Part shown: positions 38,991 to 48,292 of the stretch, in pieces
How positions within the stretch are numbered: position 1 is the stretch's first letter
How the letters are laid out: the number at the start of each line of letters is the position of its first letter
From: Streptomyces sp. CB02414
GTDB lineage: Bacteria; Actinomycetota; Actinomycetes; Streptomycetales; Streptomycetaceae
NCBI RefSeq assembly: GCF_001905385.1
Contig: NZ_LIPF01000007.1
Span: 310,001-374,000, forward strand
Length of the DNA: 64,000 bases
Direction of reading: 5' to 3'
Notes under the pieces: model-generated
Databases searched by the model: none
The model's input: the letters and a program-made list of their open reading frames with translations, nothing else
What the model was told of the DNA's origin: nothing
Program-made: the position numbers and the translations under genes

Positions 38991-41107
38991 CCGGCGGCCC
39001 GCAGCACGTCCCTCACACACCGGAGGAAGCGGCCGAGGAAGCCGCCCCGGCGGGCTCGGGCACGCTCAAGCCCGTCGTCTTCTTCGGTTCGGCCGCGCTG
39101 ATCCTCGCGATCTCGACGTGGGCGATCGTCACGCCCTCCGGGGCGGAGAAGGCCATCGGCGTCGCCGTGGACAAGATCTCGTCCTGGTTCGGCTGGTACT
39201 ACTTCCTCGCCGCGACGCTGTACCTGGTGTTCGTCGTCTTCATCGGAGTGTCCAAGTACGGCACGGTCAAGCTGGGCCCGAAGCACTACAAGCCGGACTA
39301 CGGGCTGTTCGCCTGGGCGGCGATGCTGTTCGCGGCGGGCATCGGCATCGACCTGATGTTCTTCTCCGTCGCCGGTCCGGTCAGCCACTACCTCGCGCCG
39401 CCGCAGGGCTCCCCGGAGACCATCGAGGCGGCACGCCAGGCGGTGGTGTGGACGCTGTTCCACTACGGCATCACCGGCTGGGCCATGTACGCCCTCATGG
39501 GCATGGTGCTGGGCTACTTCGCCTTCCGCTACCGGCTGCCGCTGGCGATCCGCTCCGCGCTCTATCCGGTCATCGGCCGCCGCATCCACGGGCGGATCGG
39601 CGACGCCGTGGACCTGGCGGCCATCATCGGCACCGTGTTCGGCATCTCGGTGTCGCTCGGCATCGGCGTCGTACAGCTCAACTACGGGTTGAAGGTCCTG
39701 TTCGACGTACCGGAGGGGCTGCCCGCGCAGATCGCGCTGATCGTGGTGGCGGTGGTGATGGCCACGGTGTCCGCCGTGGCGGGCGTCGACAAGGGAATCC
39801 GGCGGATGTCCCAGCTCAACGTCCTCCTCGCCGTCCTGCTCATGCTCTACATCCTGATCGTGGGCGAACCCTTCCGGCTGCTCAACGCGCTGGTCCAGAA
39901 CGTCGGGGACTACGTCAGCGGCTTCCCCTCGATGACCCTGAACACCTTCGCCTACGACCAGCCCACCGAGTGGCTGAACGCGTGGACGCTCTTCTTCTGG
40001 GCCTGGTGGATCGCCTGGGCGCCGTTCGTGGGCCTGTTCCTGGCACGGATCTCCCGCGGCCGCACCCTGCGTCAGTTCGTCGCCGCGACGCTGATCATCC
40101 CGTTCCTGTTCACCGGTCTCTTCCTGGCGGTCTTCGGCAACAGCGCGCTGTTCGTCGTGCGGGACGGGAACACCGAGTTCGGCCGGACCGCGATGGCCCT
40201 GCCCGAGCAGGGCTTCTACGGGCTGCTGGAGCAGTACCCGGGCGCGTTGTTCAGCGCCGGCCTCGCGACGTTCGTCGGGCTGCTGCTGTACGTGACCTCC
40301 GCGGACTCCGGTGCGCTCGTCATGGGCAATCTCAGTTCCGAGCTGCCGACCCCGGTGACGGACGCCGCTCCCTGGCTGCGCATCTTCTGGGCCCTGACGA
40401 CAGGCCTGCTCACCCTCGCCATGCTCCTCGTGGGAGGCGTGCAGGCTTTGACCGACGCCACCATCATCATGGGGCTGCCCTTCTCCGTCGTCATGTTCCT
40501 GATCATGATCGGGCTCTATCTGGCGCTGCGCACCGAACGCATGCGGGAGGAGGCGCTCACCACCTCGCTCCCGGCGTCGCTGTCCGGGCGCACCACCCAG
40601 CAGGGCCCACCGGGGACGCGGAACTGGCGGCAGCGGCTGGCGCGGGCCACGACGTTCCCCGGCCGGCGGGCGGCTCTCCGCTTCGTCGACGACGTGTGCC
40701 GTCCGGCCTTCCGCGACGTCGCCGAGGAGCTGCGGGAGCAGGGCGCGCAGGCCACGCTCCTGGAAGGCGTGAGCGAGGAGAACGGCCTCTCGCACACCGG
40801 CCTGCAGGTACCGATCGGGCCGAGCGACGTGTTCGTCTACCGGGTGTGGCCCGTGGAGATGCCGACCCCCGGGTTCGCGACCCGTTCGGTCAGCACCCAC
40901 GACACCTATGTGCGCTTCGAGGTCCGGCTGTCCGAGGGCAACCAGGGCTACGACGTGATGGGCTACACCAGGGAGCAGCTCATCGCCGACGTGCTCGACC
41001 AGTACGAGCGCCATCTGGAGTTCTTGCGGTTGCACCACGAGGCGGCCGCCCGGTCGGCCCTGCCCGACCACCGTCCCGACGACCCTGAGGCGCACCTTCC
41101 GGAGTAG
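38987..41107 (+). CDS. BCCT-family choline transporter (BetT-like)
   Basis: A 706-residue transporter with about 12 membrane helices (residues about 25-520) and a long cytoplasmic C-terminal tail of about 180 residues, as in osmosensing BetT proteins. Motifs are GLFAWAAMLFAAGIGIDLMFFSVAGPVSHYL, the glycine-rich TM3, and WTLFFWAWWIAWAPFVGLFLARISRGRTLRQF, the tryptophan-rich TM8 substrate-binding signature. MFFSVAGP with an alanine/valine instead of the tryptophan seen in some betaine carriers suits choline. The ATG at 38987 overlaps the choline oxidase stop (ATGA). It imports choline for the two upstream enzymes, coupled to sodium or proton. Confidence 0.92.
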   Translation: MTGGPQHVPHTPEEAAEEAAPAGSGTLKPVVFFGSAALILAISTWAIVTPSGAEKAIGVAVDKISSWFGWYYFLAATLYLVFVVFIGVSKYGTVKLGPKHYKPDYGLFAWAAMLFAAGIGIDLMFFSVAGPVSHYLAPPQGSPETIEAARQAVVWTLFHYGITGWAMYALMGMVLGYFAFRYRLPLAIRSALYPVIGRRIHGRIGDAVDLAAIIGTVFGISVSLGIGVVQLNYGLKVLFDVPEGLPAQIALIVVAVVMATVSAVAGVDKGIRRMSQLNVLLAVLLMLYILIVGEPFRLLNALVQNVGDYVSGFPSMTLNTFAYDQPTEWLNAWTLFFWAWWIAWAPFVGLFLARISRGRTLRQFVAATLIIPFLFTGLFLAVFGNSALFVVRDGNTEFGRTAMALPEQGFYGLLEQYPGALFSAGLATFVGLLLYVTSADSGALVMGNLSSELPTPVTDAAPWLRIFWALTTGLLTLAMLLVGGVQALTDATIIMGLPFSVVMFLIMIGLYLALRTERMREEALTTSLPASLSGRTTQQGPPGTRNWRQRLARATTFPGRRAALRFVDDVCRPAFRDVAEELREQGAQATLLEGVSEENGLSHTGLQVPIGPSDVFVYRVWPVEMPTPGFATRSVSTHDTYVRFEVRLSEGNQGYDVMGYTREQLIADVLDQYERHLEFLRLHHEAAARSALPDHRPDDPEAHLPE

Positions 41108-41193
41108 TCCGGGCGACGGAGTCGTGTGGGCCGTTCGGCATCCACCGTCATGCGCTTACGGGGCATTCAGCAGGAAAGTGCTACAAAGGGTGC

Positions 41194-43821
41194 ATGCAGG
41201 GCTTGCGTGGGCGCAGCGTCGCGGGGCAGGTGCTCTTCCTGCAGGTCGTCGTCGCCGTGATCCTCATCGTGGCGGCCGTCGCGGGACTCACCCTCCAGGC
41301 ACGAAACGACGCCGAACAGGACGCGCAGGCGCGGTCACGCGCTGTGGCGGAGACGCTCGCGCACTCCCCGGGCATCGCCGCGGCGCTGCGGTCCGACGAC
41401 CCGACGGCCAGGTTGCAGCCGCACGTGGCAGCGGCCCACAAGGGCACAGGGGTGGATTTCATCGTCGTCATGGCGCCGGACGGCACCCGTTACGCCGACA
41501 CCGACCCGGGACTGATCGGTGAACGGGCGGGCGGTGTGGAGCGAGCGGCGAGGGGCGAGCCGTTCACCGAGATCTACGAGGGCGATCCGTCGGACGCGGC
41601 GCGTGCGGTCGTGCCGGTCACCGGTGCTGGCGGATCGGTCCTGGGGCTGGTCGCGGCAGGGGTGAGTCTCGAGACGGTCGGGGAGTCCCTGCGGGGCCAG
41701 ATCCCGGTGATCGTGGCTTCGGCCGGTGTCGCGCTGGTCCTCGCCGTCGGCAGCGCCGCCCTGGTCAGCCGACGGCTGCGTCGTCAGACGCGGGGCATCG
41801 GGCCGAGCGAGATGACCCGGATGTACGAACACCACGACGCGGTGCTGCACGCCGTCCGCGAGGGGGTGCTCATCACCGGCGGCGACGGCCGGCTGGTCCT
41901 GGCCAACGACGAGGCGCGACGGCTGCTGGACCTGCCGGAGGACTGCGACGGGCGGCACATCACGGAACTGGGCCTGAACCCCGCCACGGTCGGGCTCCTC
42001 CGCTCCGACCGTCCCGTGACGGACCAGGTGCACCTCGCCGGGGACCGCCTGGTGTCCGTCAACACCAGGCGCACCGCCCCCTACGGCGGCCCCTCCGGGA
42101 ACGTGGCGACCCTGCGGGACACCACGGAGCTGCGGGCACTGGCCGGCACGGCGGAGGTGGCCCGCGAGCGGCTGAACATCCTCCATGAGGCAGGGGTGCG
42201 CGTCGGCACCTCCCTGAACGTGGTCCGGACGGCGGAAGAGCTGGCGGATGTGGCCGTTCCGCGGTTCGCCGACTTCGTCACCGTCGACCTGCTGGGCGCC
42301 GTGACGCGCGGCGAGGAGCCCGGCGCCCCCGGGGAGATGCGGCGCGCGGTACTGCGCGGTGTCCGGGCGGACCACCCGTTCCGGCCCGTCGGCAGCGTTG
42401 TTCCGTCCGACGTCGCGGACGCGCCGACCGGTGGGGCCGCGGTGCTGGAGACCGATCCGGCAGGCGTCCGCGCGTACGGCATTCGCTCACTGGTCACGGT
42501 GCCGTTGCAGGCCCGCGGCGTCCCTCTGGGCCTGGCGCGTTTCTGGCGCACCGACACCTCGGAGCCGTTCGGCCAGGAGGACCTGACGTTCGCCGAGGAG
42601 CTGACCGCCCGTGCCGCGGTCGCCATCGACAACGCCCGCCGTTTCACCCGCGAGCACACGATGGCGGAGACCCTTCAGCGCAGTCTCCTGCCGCACGCCC
42701 TGCCGCACCAGAGCGGCCTCGACATCGCCTACCGCTACCTGCCCGCGCAGGCACGGGTCGGCGGCGACTGGTTCGACGTGATTCCCCTGCCGGGTGCCCG
42801 GGTGGCGCTCGTGGTCGGTGACGTCGTCGGGCACGGACTGCACGCGGCGGCGACCATGGGCCGGCTGCGCACCGCCGTGCAGAACTTCTCGACGCTCGAC
42901 CTCCCCCCGGACGAACTCCTCACCCACCTCGACGAATTGGTGAGCCGTCTCGACCAGGAGGATCCCGAGGGCCGTAGCGGGGAGGCGGTCACCGGCGCCA
43001 CCTGCCTCTACGCGGTGTACGACCCGGTCTCCGGCCTGTGCGGCATCTCCCGGGCCGGGCACCTCGCCCCCATGCTGGTCCACCCCGACGGCACCGTCGA
43101 GACTCCCGACGTGCCGCTCGCCCCGCCCCTGGGGCTGGGCGGCCTCCCCTTCGAGTCCGCCGAGCTGCGCCTGCCCGAGGGCAGCACCCTCGTCCTCTAC
43201 ACCGACGGTCTGGTCGAGCGGCGCGACCGCGACATCGACACGGGGCTGGCGATGCTGCGCGGCACCCTCGCGGGCGCGCAGGAGCGTACTCCGGAGCAGA
43301 TCTGCGAGGCGGTGCTCGGCGGTCTGCTGCCCGAGCACCGCCGCGACGACGTCGCGCTGCTCGTCGCCCGTACCAGGCTGCTGGACCGCTCGCACGTCGC
43401 CGACTGGGACGTCCCCCGTGACCCGGCCGCCGTCGGCACGGTGCGCAACGCGTGCAGCCGTCAACTGGCCGCCTGGGGGCTGGACGACCTCGCGTTCACG
43501 ACGGAACTCGTGCTCAGCGAACTGCTCACGAACGCCATCCGGCACGGTTCGGAACCGATCCACGTGCGGCTGCTCCACGAGCGTGCGCTGATCTGCGAGG
43601 TGTCCGACGGCAGCAGCACCTCCCCCCATCTGCGCCGGGCGGCCACGACCGACGAGGGCGGACGCGGACTGTTCCTCGTGGCGCAGCTCGCCCAGCGCTG
43701 GGGGACGCGCTACACCGCGACCGGCAAGGTCGTGTGGACGGAGCAGTCCCTGACGGAACCGCCCTCGGCCGAGGGGGCGCTTCCCGACCTCGCCGCGTTC
43801 CCGGACCTCGACGAACTGTGA
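41194..43821 (+). CDS. Membrane-bound sensor SpoIIE-type phosphatase with HATPase (Cache-PAS-GAF-PP2C-HATPase)
   Basis: An 875-residue multidomain regulator. TM1 (about 12-33) and TM2 (about 168-190) bracket an extracytoplasmic Cache-like sensor with GTRYADTDPGLIG, as in DcuS/CitA kinases. Then follow a PAS domain (HDAVLHAVREGVLITGGDGRLVLANDEARRLL), a GAF domain (about 330-480), a SpoIIE PP2C domain with metal-binding RVGGDWFDVIPL, VGDVVGHGLHAAATMG and YTDGLVERRD, and a RsbW-like HATPase (ELLTNAIRHG, EGGRGLFLVAQLAQRWG). Such proteins dephosphorylate anti-anti-sigma factors and can also act as anti-sigma kinases, linking signals to SigB-type stress sigma factors. The location beside the betaine operon suggests osmotic signalling. 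Confidence 0.92.
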   Translation: MQGLRGRSVAGQVLFLQVVVAVILIVAAVAGLTLQARNDAEQDAQARSRAVAETLAHSPGIAAALRSDDPTARLQPHVAAAHKGTGVDFIVVMAPDGTRYADTDPGLIGERAGGVERAARGEPFTEIYEGDPSDAARAVVPVTGAGGSVLGLVAAGVSLETVGESLRGQIPVIVASAGVALVLAVGSAALVSRRLRRQTRGIGPSEMTRMYEHHDAVLHAVREGVLITGGDGRLVLANDEARRLLDLPEDCDGRHITELGLNPATVGLLRSDRPVTDQVHLAGDRLVSVNTRRTAPYGGPSGNVATLRDTTELRALAGTAEVARERLNILHEAGVRVGTSLNVVRTAEELADVAVPRFADFVTVDLLGAVTRGEEPGAPGEMRRAVLRGVRADHPFRPVGSVVPSDVADAPTGGAAVLETDPAGVRAYGIRSLVTVPLQARGVPLGLARFWRTDTSEPFGQEDLTFAEELTARAAVAIDNARRFTREHTMAETLQRSLLPHALPHQSGLDIAYRYLPAQARVGGDWFDVIPLPGARVALVVGDVVGHGLHAAATMGRLRTAVQNFSTLDLPPDELLTHLDELVSRLDQEDPEGRSGEAVTGATCLYAVYDPVSGLCGISRAGHLAPMLVHPDGTVETPDVPLAPPLGLGGLPFESAELRLPEGSTLVLYTDGLVERRDRDIDTGLAMLRGTLAGAQERTPEQICEAVLGGLLPEHRRDDVALLVARTRLLDRSHVADWDVPRDPAAVGTVRNACSRQLAAWGLDDLAFTTELVLSELLTNAIRHGSEPIHVRLLHERALICEVSDGSSTSPHLRRAATTDEGGRGLFLVAQLAQRWGTRYTATGKVVWTEQSLTEPPSAEGALPDLAAFPDLDEL

Positions 43822-43893
43822 CCGCGGGGCTGCGGTTGTGCCCGCCCGGGGGACGGCGGATTCTGTAGGGGAGGAACGGGGCTGGTACCGGCT

Positions 43894-46290
43894 ATGGCTG
43901 CATGGAACGCGGACGAGAACGCTGACCTGCGGGGTCCTCTCGACGTCTCCAGGGCTGCCACGATGGTCATCGACGCCCAGGACACGGTCGTCGGGTGGAG
44001 CCCGGCGGCGGAGCGGCTGCTCGGCTACCGGCCGGAGGAGGTCGTCGGCCGTCCCCTGTCCGCCTTCCTGTCGGCCGGCCCGAGCGCCTCGGTCGCCCCG
44101 CTGTCCCACCGCCTCCGGGGGAACGAGACGCGCACCGCCCGGAGGCGGGACGGGCTCGAGCTGGTGCTCGCCACCGCGGTGTCTCCCCTGTCCGGCTCCG
44201 CCACGGCGGAGCGCGTTCTCATCGCCACCGAGCTGACGGACTTCCGGCTGTGGGACTTCCGGCTGGCCCTGTTCGACGGACTGGCCACCCAGTCACCGGT
44301 CGGCCTGGCCGTCTACGACACCGATCTGCGTCTGATCTGGTGCAACACGGCGTACGAGCGGGAGATCGGACGTCCGTTCGCCGAGTTCCGGGGGCACCGG
44401 GCCGATGAGCTGTACGCCGGTGGAAGGTTCGTGACCAAGGGGCATCCGCCCACACTGGAAGCCGTCATGCGCCGGGTGCTCGACACCGGGGAGCCCTTCC
44501 TGGACCTGCACTTCCGGGGCAGGCCGCCCAGCGATCCGGAAACGGACCACCTCTGGTCCTGCGCCTACTACCGGCTCCAGGACGCCGACGGCCACGTCTT
44601 CGGGGTCTGCGAGGACGCGTTCGACATCTCCGACCGCCACCGGGCGCAGCAGCGGCTCGCCCTGCTCGTCGAGGCGGGCCGCGGGATCGGCACCGCCCTC
44701 GACGTGATGGTCACCGCCCGGAAGGTCACCGAGGTGGCGGTGCCGGGTTTCGCCTCCACGGTCACGGTCGACCTGGCGGGCGAGGTACTGGAGGGCGAGG
44801 TTCCGGCCGGCAGCGGCGTGACGCAGGCGCCGCTGGTCCGGGCCGCCCGCTGCTCGGCCGAGGACGACGCCGCCGCGGGTCCGGGAGCGACGTCCTCTCC
44901 CGTCCCGGAGCGCTCGCCCGTGGAGTACCCGTCCGGTTCGCCGCAGGACCGTTGTCTCTCCTCCGGCGGGCTCGTGCTCGACGACACGACTCTCGTCGTG
45001 CCGCTCCGGGCGGGTGACGGCATGCTGGGACTGGTCACCTTCGTCCGCGGCTCCGGAGCGGCCGTCTTCGACGGCGGCGAGGTGGCGCTGGCCGACGAGC
45101 TGGTCGCCCGTACGGCCGTGTCCATCGACAACGCCCGGCGGTTCACCCGTGAGCGCACCGCCGCGCTGACTTTGCAGCGCCAGTTGCTGCCCCAGAAGCT
45201 GCCCGAGGGGTCGGCGGGCGACCTGGCCTACCGGTACCTGCCCACGGACGACGTGACCGGTGTCGGCGGTGACTGGTTCGACGTCATTCCGCTGTCCGGG
45301 GCCCGGGTCGGACTCGTGGTCGGGGACGTGGTCGGCCACGGGCTGCAGGCGGCCGCCACCATGGGGCGGCTGCGTACGACCGTCCACGCGTTCGCGCAGA
45401 TGGACATGGACCCGGTGGAGCTGCTGTCGCGGCTCGACGACCTGGTGGCGCAGTCGGCGGAGGAGCAGTGGGGGGAGATGGGCATGCCGGACGGCACCCA
45501 CGCCGATGTGACCACCGGGGCGACCTGTCTCTACGCGGTCTACGACCCGGTCTCGCGGCGCTGTGTCATGGCCAGGGCCGGGCATCTGCCGCCGGCGGTC
45601 GTCGCCCCCGACGGCCGGGTGTCCTTCCCGGACCTGCCGGCCGGTCCGCCCCTGGGCCTCGGTGGCCTGCCGTTCGAGTCCATGGAGGTCGAACTGCCGG
45701 TGGGCAGTCTGCTGGCCCTCTTCACGGACGGCCTGGTCGAGGCCCGCGACCGCGACATCGATCACGGGCTCGCCGTCCTGGGGCGGGTCCTGAGCGAGCG
45801 GTGCGCGTCGCTGGACGAACTGTGCGACCGGGTGGTGGCGGAACTCCTGCCGGACGGGTCGACGGCCGACGACACCGCGCTGCTGCTCGTCCGCACCCGC
45901 GAACTCGACACCACGCAGGTGGCCGCATGGGAGCTTCCCGCCGAACCGGTCACCGCCGGACGGTTCAGGGACCTGACCACGCGGCAACTGCACCGGTGGG
46001 GCCTGGAGGAACTGTCCTTCACGACCGAACTGGTCGTCAGCGAGCTGGTGACCAACGCCGTCAGGTACGCCGAAGGGCCGGTCCAGGTGCGCCTCATCCG
46101 TGACCGCACCCTGTGGTGCGAGGTCGCCGACACCGGACACACGTCACCGCATCTGCGGCACAGCGGCGAGGACGACGAGGGCGGGCGAGGGCTGTTCATC
46201 GTCGCGCAACTCGTCCAGCGCTGGGGCACCCGCTATTCCGGCTCCGGCAAGACAATCTGGACCGAACAGGCCCTCCCCGGACCGGGCTGA
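43894..46290 (+). CDS. Soluble PAS-PAS-GAF-SpoIIE phosphatase-HATPase protein
   Basis: A 798-residue paralogue of the preceding protein without membrane segments. Two PAS domains (AATMVIDAQDTVVGWSPAAERLLGY; LAVYDTDLRLIWCNTAYEREIG) precede a GAF domain (about 255-425), a PP2C/SpoIIE domain (VGGDWFDVIPLSGAR, VGDVVGHGLQAAATMG, FTDGLVEARDRD) and a HATPase (ELVTNAVRYAEG, EGGRGLFIVAQLVQRWG). Its phosphatase and kinase modules align closely with those of the upstream gene, indicating duplication with different input domains. It probably dephosphorylates an anti-anti-sigma (STAS) protein in the cytosol. The ATG at 43894 is used; the GGGAGG site lies about 20 bases upstream, farther than usual. Confidence 0.92.
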   Translation: MAAWNADENADLRGPLDVSRAATMVIDAQDTVVGWSPAAERLLGYRPEEVVGRPLSAFLSAGPSASVAPLSHRLRGNETRTARRRDGLELVLATAVSPLSGSATAERVLIATELTDFRLWDFRLALFDGLATQSPVGLAVYDTDLRLIWCNTAYEREIGRPFAEFRGHRADELYAGGRFVTKGHPPTLEAVMRRVLDTGEPFLDLHFRGRPPSDPETDHLWSCAYYRLQDADGHVFGVCEDAFDISDRHRAQQRLALLVEAGRGIGTALDVMVTARKVTEVAVPGFASTVTVDLAGEVLEGEVPAGSGVTQAPLVRAARCSAEDDAAAGPGATSSPVPERSPVEYPSGSPQDRCLSSGGLVLDDTTLVVPLRAGDGMLGLVTFVRGSGAAVFDGGEVALADELVARTAVSIDNARRFTRERTAALTLQRQLLPQKLPEGSAGDLAYRYLPTDDVTGVGGDWFDVIPLSGARVGLVVGDVVGHGLQAAATMGRLRTTVHAFAQMDMDPVELLSRLDDLVAQSAEEQWGEMGMPDGTHADVTTGATCLYAVYDPVSRRCVMARAGHLPPAVVAPDGRVSFPDLPAGPPLGLGGLPFESMEVELPVGSLLALFTDGLVEARDRDIDHGLAVLGRVLSERCASLDELCDRVVAELLPDGSTADDTALLLVRTRELDTTQVAAWELPAEPVTAGRFRDLTTRQLHRWGLEELSFTTELVVSELVTNAVRYAEGPVQVRLIRDRTLWCEVADTGHTSPHLRHSGEDDEGGRGLFIVAQLVQRWGTRYSGSGKTIWTEQALPGPG

Positions 46291-46308
46291 CGGGCCGCCC
46301 CGCGTCGG

Positions 46309-46887
46309 CTAGGCACCGGTGCCGGGCGGGCCGTCGAGCACCGTGGGGGCGTACTCCAGCAGCTGGAGCCGGCCGTCGAAGGTGCGGTGCTCGACCAGGT
46401 CCAGGGCGACGTCCGGGTACGCGTCGAAGATGCGGTCCTTCCCGGTGGCGCCGGTGATGACCGGGAAGACGACCACCCGGAACCGGTCGACCACACCGGC
46501 CCGCAGGAGCGACCGGCACAGGCTGACGCTGCCGAGGGTGCGCAGGGGCCGGGAGCCGCGCCGCTTGAGGTCCCGCACGGTCTCGGCGGCGTCCCCGCGG
46601 ACAAGCTCCGTGTTGGCCCAGGCCGGCGGGGACTCAAGGGTCGAGGAGAACACCACCTTCGGCGCCGCCGTGAGCTTCACGAACAGGGGGTCGTCGGCCA
46701 TCTCGGCGGCGAAGCCCGACATCAGCCGGTACGTCGTCGCGCCCATCAGCGTGGTGCACTCGCCCGCGGAGTCCTCGTCGAGCCAGGCGAGGTACTCGGG
46801 CACGTCCATGCCCCACAGGCCCGGCCAGCCGTCCGCGGCCCCGTAGCCGTCGAGCGAGATGATGAAGTCCACCATGAGGTCCGGCAT
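46309..46887 (-). CDS. Dihydrofolate reductase-family (RibD C-terminal-like) protein
   Basis: A 192-residue protein beginning MPDLMVDFIISLDGYGAADGWPG. Motifs TTLMGATTYRLMSGF, PKVVFSSTLESPPAWANTEL, GDAAETVRDLKRRGSRPLRTLGSVSLCRSLL and GVVDRFRVVVFPVITGAT are those of the YyaP/RibD-C dihydrofolate-reductase fold, in which a glycine-rich loop binds NADPH. It is not the housekeeping DHFR. The substrate is unknown. The ATG at 46887 follows an AAGGACAAGG purine-rich site. The gene converges with the SpoIIE phosphatase gene, only 18 bases between stops. Confidence 0.9.
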   Translation of the reverse strand: MPDLMVDFIISLDGYGAADGWPGLWGMDVPEYLAWLDEDSAGECTTLMGATTYRLMSGFAAEMADDPLFVKLTAAPKVVFSSTLESPPAWANTELVRGDAAETVRDLKRRGSRPLRTLGSVSLCRSLLRAGVVDRFRVVVFPVITGATGKDRIFDAYPDVALDLVEHRTFDGRLQLLEYAPTVLDGPPGTGA

Positions 46888-47088
46888 CGGCCTTGTCCTT
46901 CCCGAAGTACGTGTGCGTACCGGTGATGACCGACGCGGAGCCCGAAAGTCATCGTCCCGCCGGGACGGTCGCGACACGGAGGTGTGAACGCCCTCGAAAC
47001 GCCTGAGCGGGACTGCGGTACCCAGCACACTTGGCCGGGACCGGAGCCGCACGATCTTCGGCTCCCCGCTCACGAAACGAGGACTGAC

Positions 47089-48270
47089 GTGCCGTCATCA
47101 CCGCGTCGCCGCCTGACCGCAGGTGCCGCCCTGATCGCCGCGCTCGCCGGAGGGGTGGCCTCCTCCCCCGTGGCGTACGGCGCCCCCGCCTCCCCCGTGG
47201 CGGCGCGGGCCGCCGCCCCGTCCCCCGACATGGCGGGCGTGGCCGCTGCCCTGAACGCCGCCGTGGCCGAGGGAGCGCCGGGCGCGATGGCCAGGTTCAC
47301 CGGCCCGGAGGGGGTCCGGGCCCGGACGGCCGGGGTCCGCGACCGTACCTCGGGCGCGGCCATGGACGTCCGGGCGCGTTTCCGCGTCGGCAGTGTCAGC
47401 AAGACCTTCACGGCCGTCGTGGTGCTGCAACTCGTCGACGAGGGCAGGCTCGCGCTCGACGCCCCGGTCGACCGCTACCTGCCCGGGCTCCTGGCCGACG
47501 ACCGGATCACGGTGCGGCACCTGCTGACCCACCGCAGCGGACTGGCGGACTACACAGACCGGATGTTCCACGAGACCGTGCCCGGCTTCGAGGCCGTCCG
47601 CAACCGGGTATTCAGCCAGCGGGAACTCGTGGACCTCTCCCTCGCCGAGCCGCGCACCACCGAGCCCGGTGCGGCGTACAAGTACTCGAACACCAACTTC
47701 GTGGTGGCCGGGATGCTCGTCGAGGAGGTCACCGGCCGGCCGGTGGCGCGCGCGTACCAGCAGCGGATCATCGGCCCCCTCGGGCTGCGCGACACCTCGT
47801 ACGTGCATCCCGACACCCGGATCGCGGGCCTGCGTGTGCGCGGGTACCTCCACCCCGACGAGGCCGGCGCCCCACTGGTGGACTCCACGGAGCAGACGGT
47901 GTCGTGGGCCCAGTCGGCGGGGGCGGTCATCTCCGCCCCCGCCGACCTCACCACCTTCATGACCGCGCTGATGCGCGGCGGGCTGCTGCCGCCCCGCATG
48001 CTCGACGCCATGACCACCGTCGCCCCGACGGACGCCACGAACACCCGGTTCTACGGGCTCGGCCTGCGCCGCTACGACCTCACCTGCGGCACGCGGGTGT
48101 ACGGGCACACCGGCGCCGTCCAGGGCTACTACACCTACGCGTTCGCGACCCGGGACGGCAGGCGCGGCCTCTCCGCGATGGCGAACACCTCGAACCGGGG
48201 CCAGGCCAACACGGCGCTCGGCGGCACCCTGGAGGCGGCGTTCTGCGGGAAGAAGCCGTCCGCGTCCTGA
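47089..48270 (+). CDS. Secreted serine hydrolase, class C beta-lactamase / D-Ala-D-Ala peptidase fold
   Basis: A 393-residue precursor from a GTG at 47089 with ACGAGGA upstream. The signal peptide (RRRLTAGAALIAALAGGVASS) probably ends after AYGA or near residue 40. The fold signatures are FRVGSVSKTFTAVVVLQLV (SxxK nucleophile, about residue 104), HLLTHRSGL, YKYSNTNFVVAGMLVEEVTG (YxN) and VYGHTGAVQGYYTYAF (HTG in place of KTG). It is probably exported and acts on peptidoglycan peptides or esters. The leader contains a 7-bp inverted repeat GGAGCCG/CGGCTCC (47043-47065) about 24 bases before the start. Confidence 0.92.
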   Translation: MPSSPRRRLTAGAALIAALAGGVASSPVAYGAPASPVAARAAAPSPDMAGVAAALNAAVAEGAPGAMARFTGPEGVRARTAGVRDRTSGAAMDVRARFRVGSVSKTFTAVVVLQLVDEGRLALDAPVDRYLPGLLADDRITVRHLLTHRSGLADYTDRMFHETVPGFEAVRNRVFSQRELVDLSLAEPRTTEPGAAYKYSNTNFVVAGMLVEEVTGRPVARAYQQRIIGPLGLRDTSYVHPDTRIAGLRVRGYLHPDEAGAPLVDSTEQTVSWAQSAGAVISAPADLTTFMTALMRGGLLPPRMLDAMTTVAPTDATNTRFYGLGLRRYDLTCGTRVYGHTGAVQGYYTYAFATRDGRRGLSAMANTSNRGQANTALGGTLEAAFCGKKPSAS

Positions 48271-48292
48271 GCGTGGTCCGAAGCGGCCCGTG

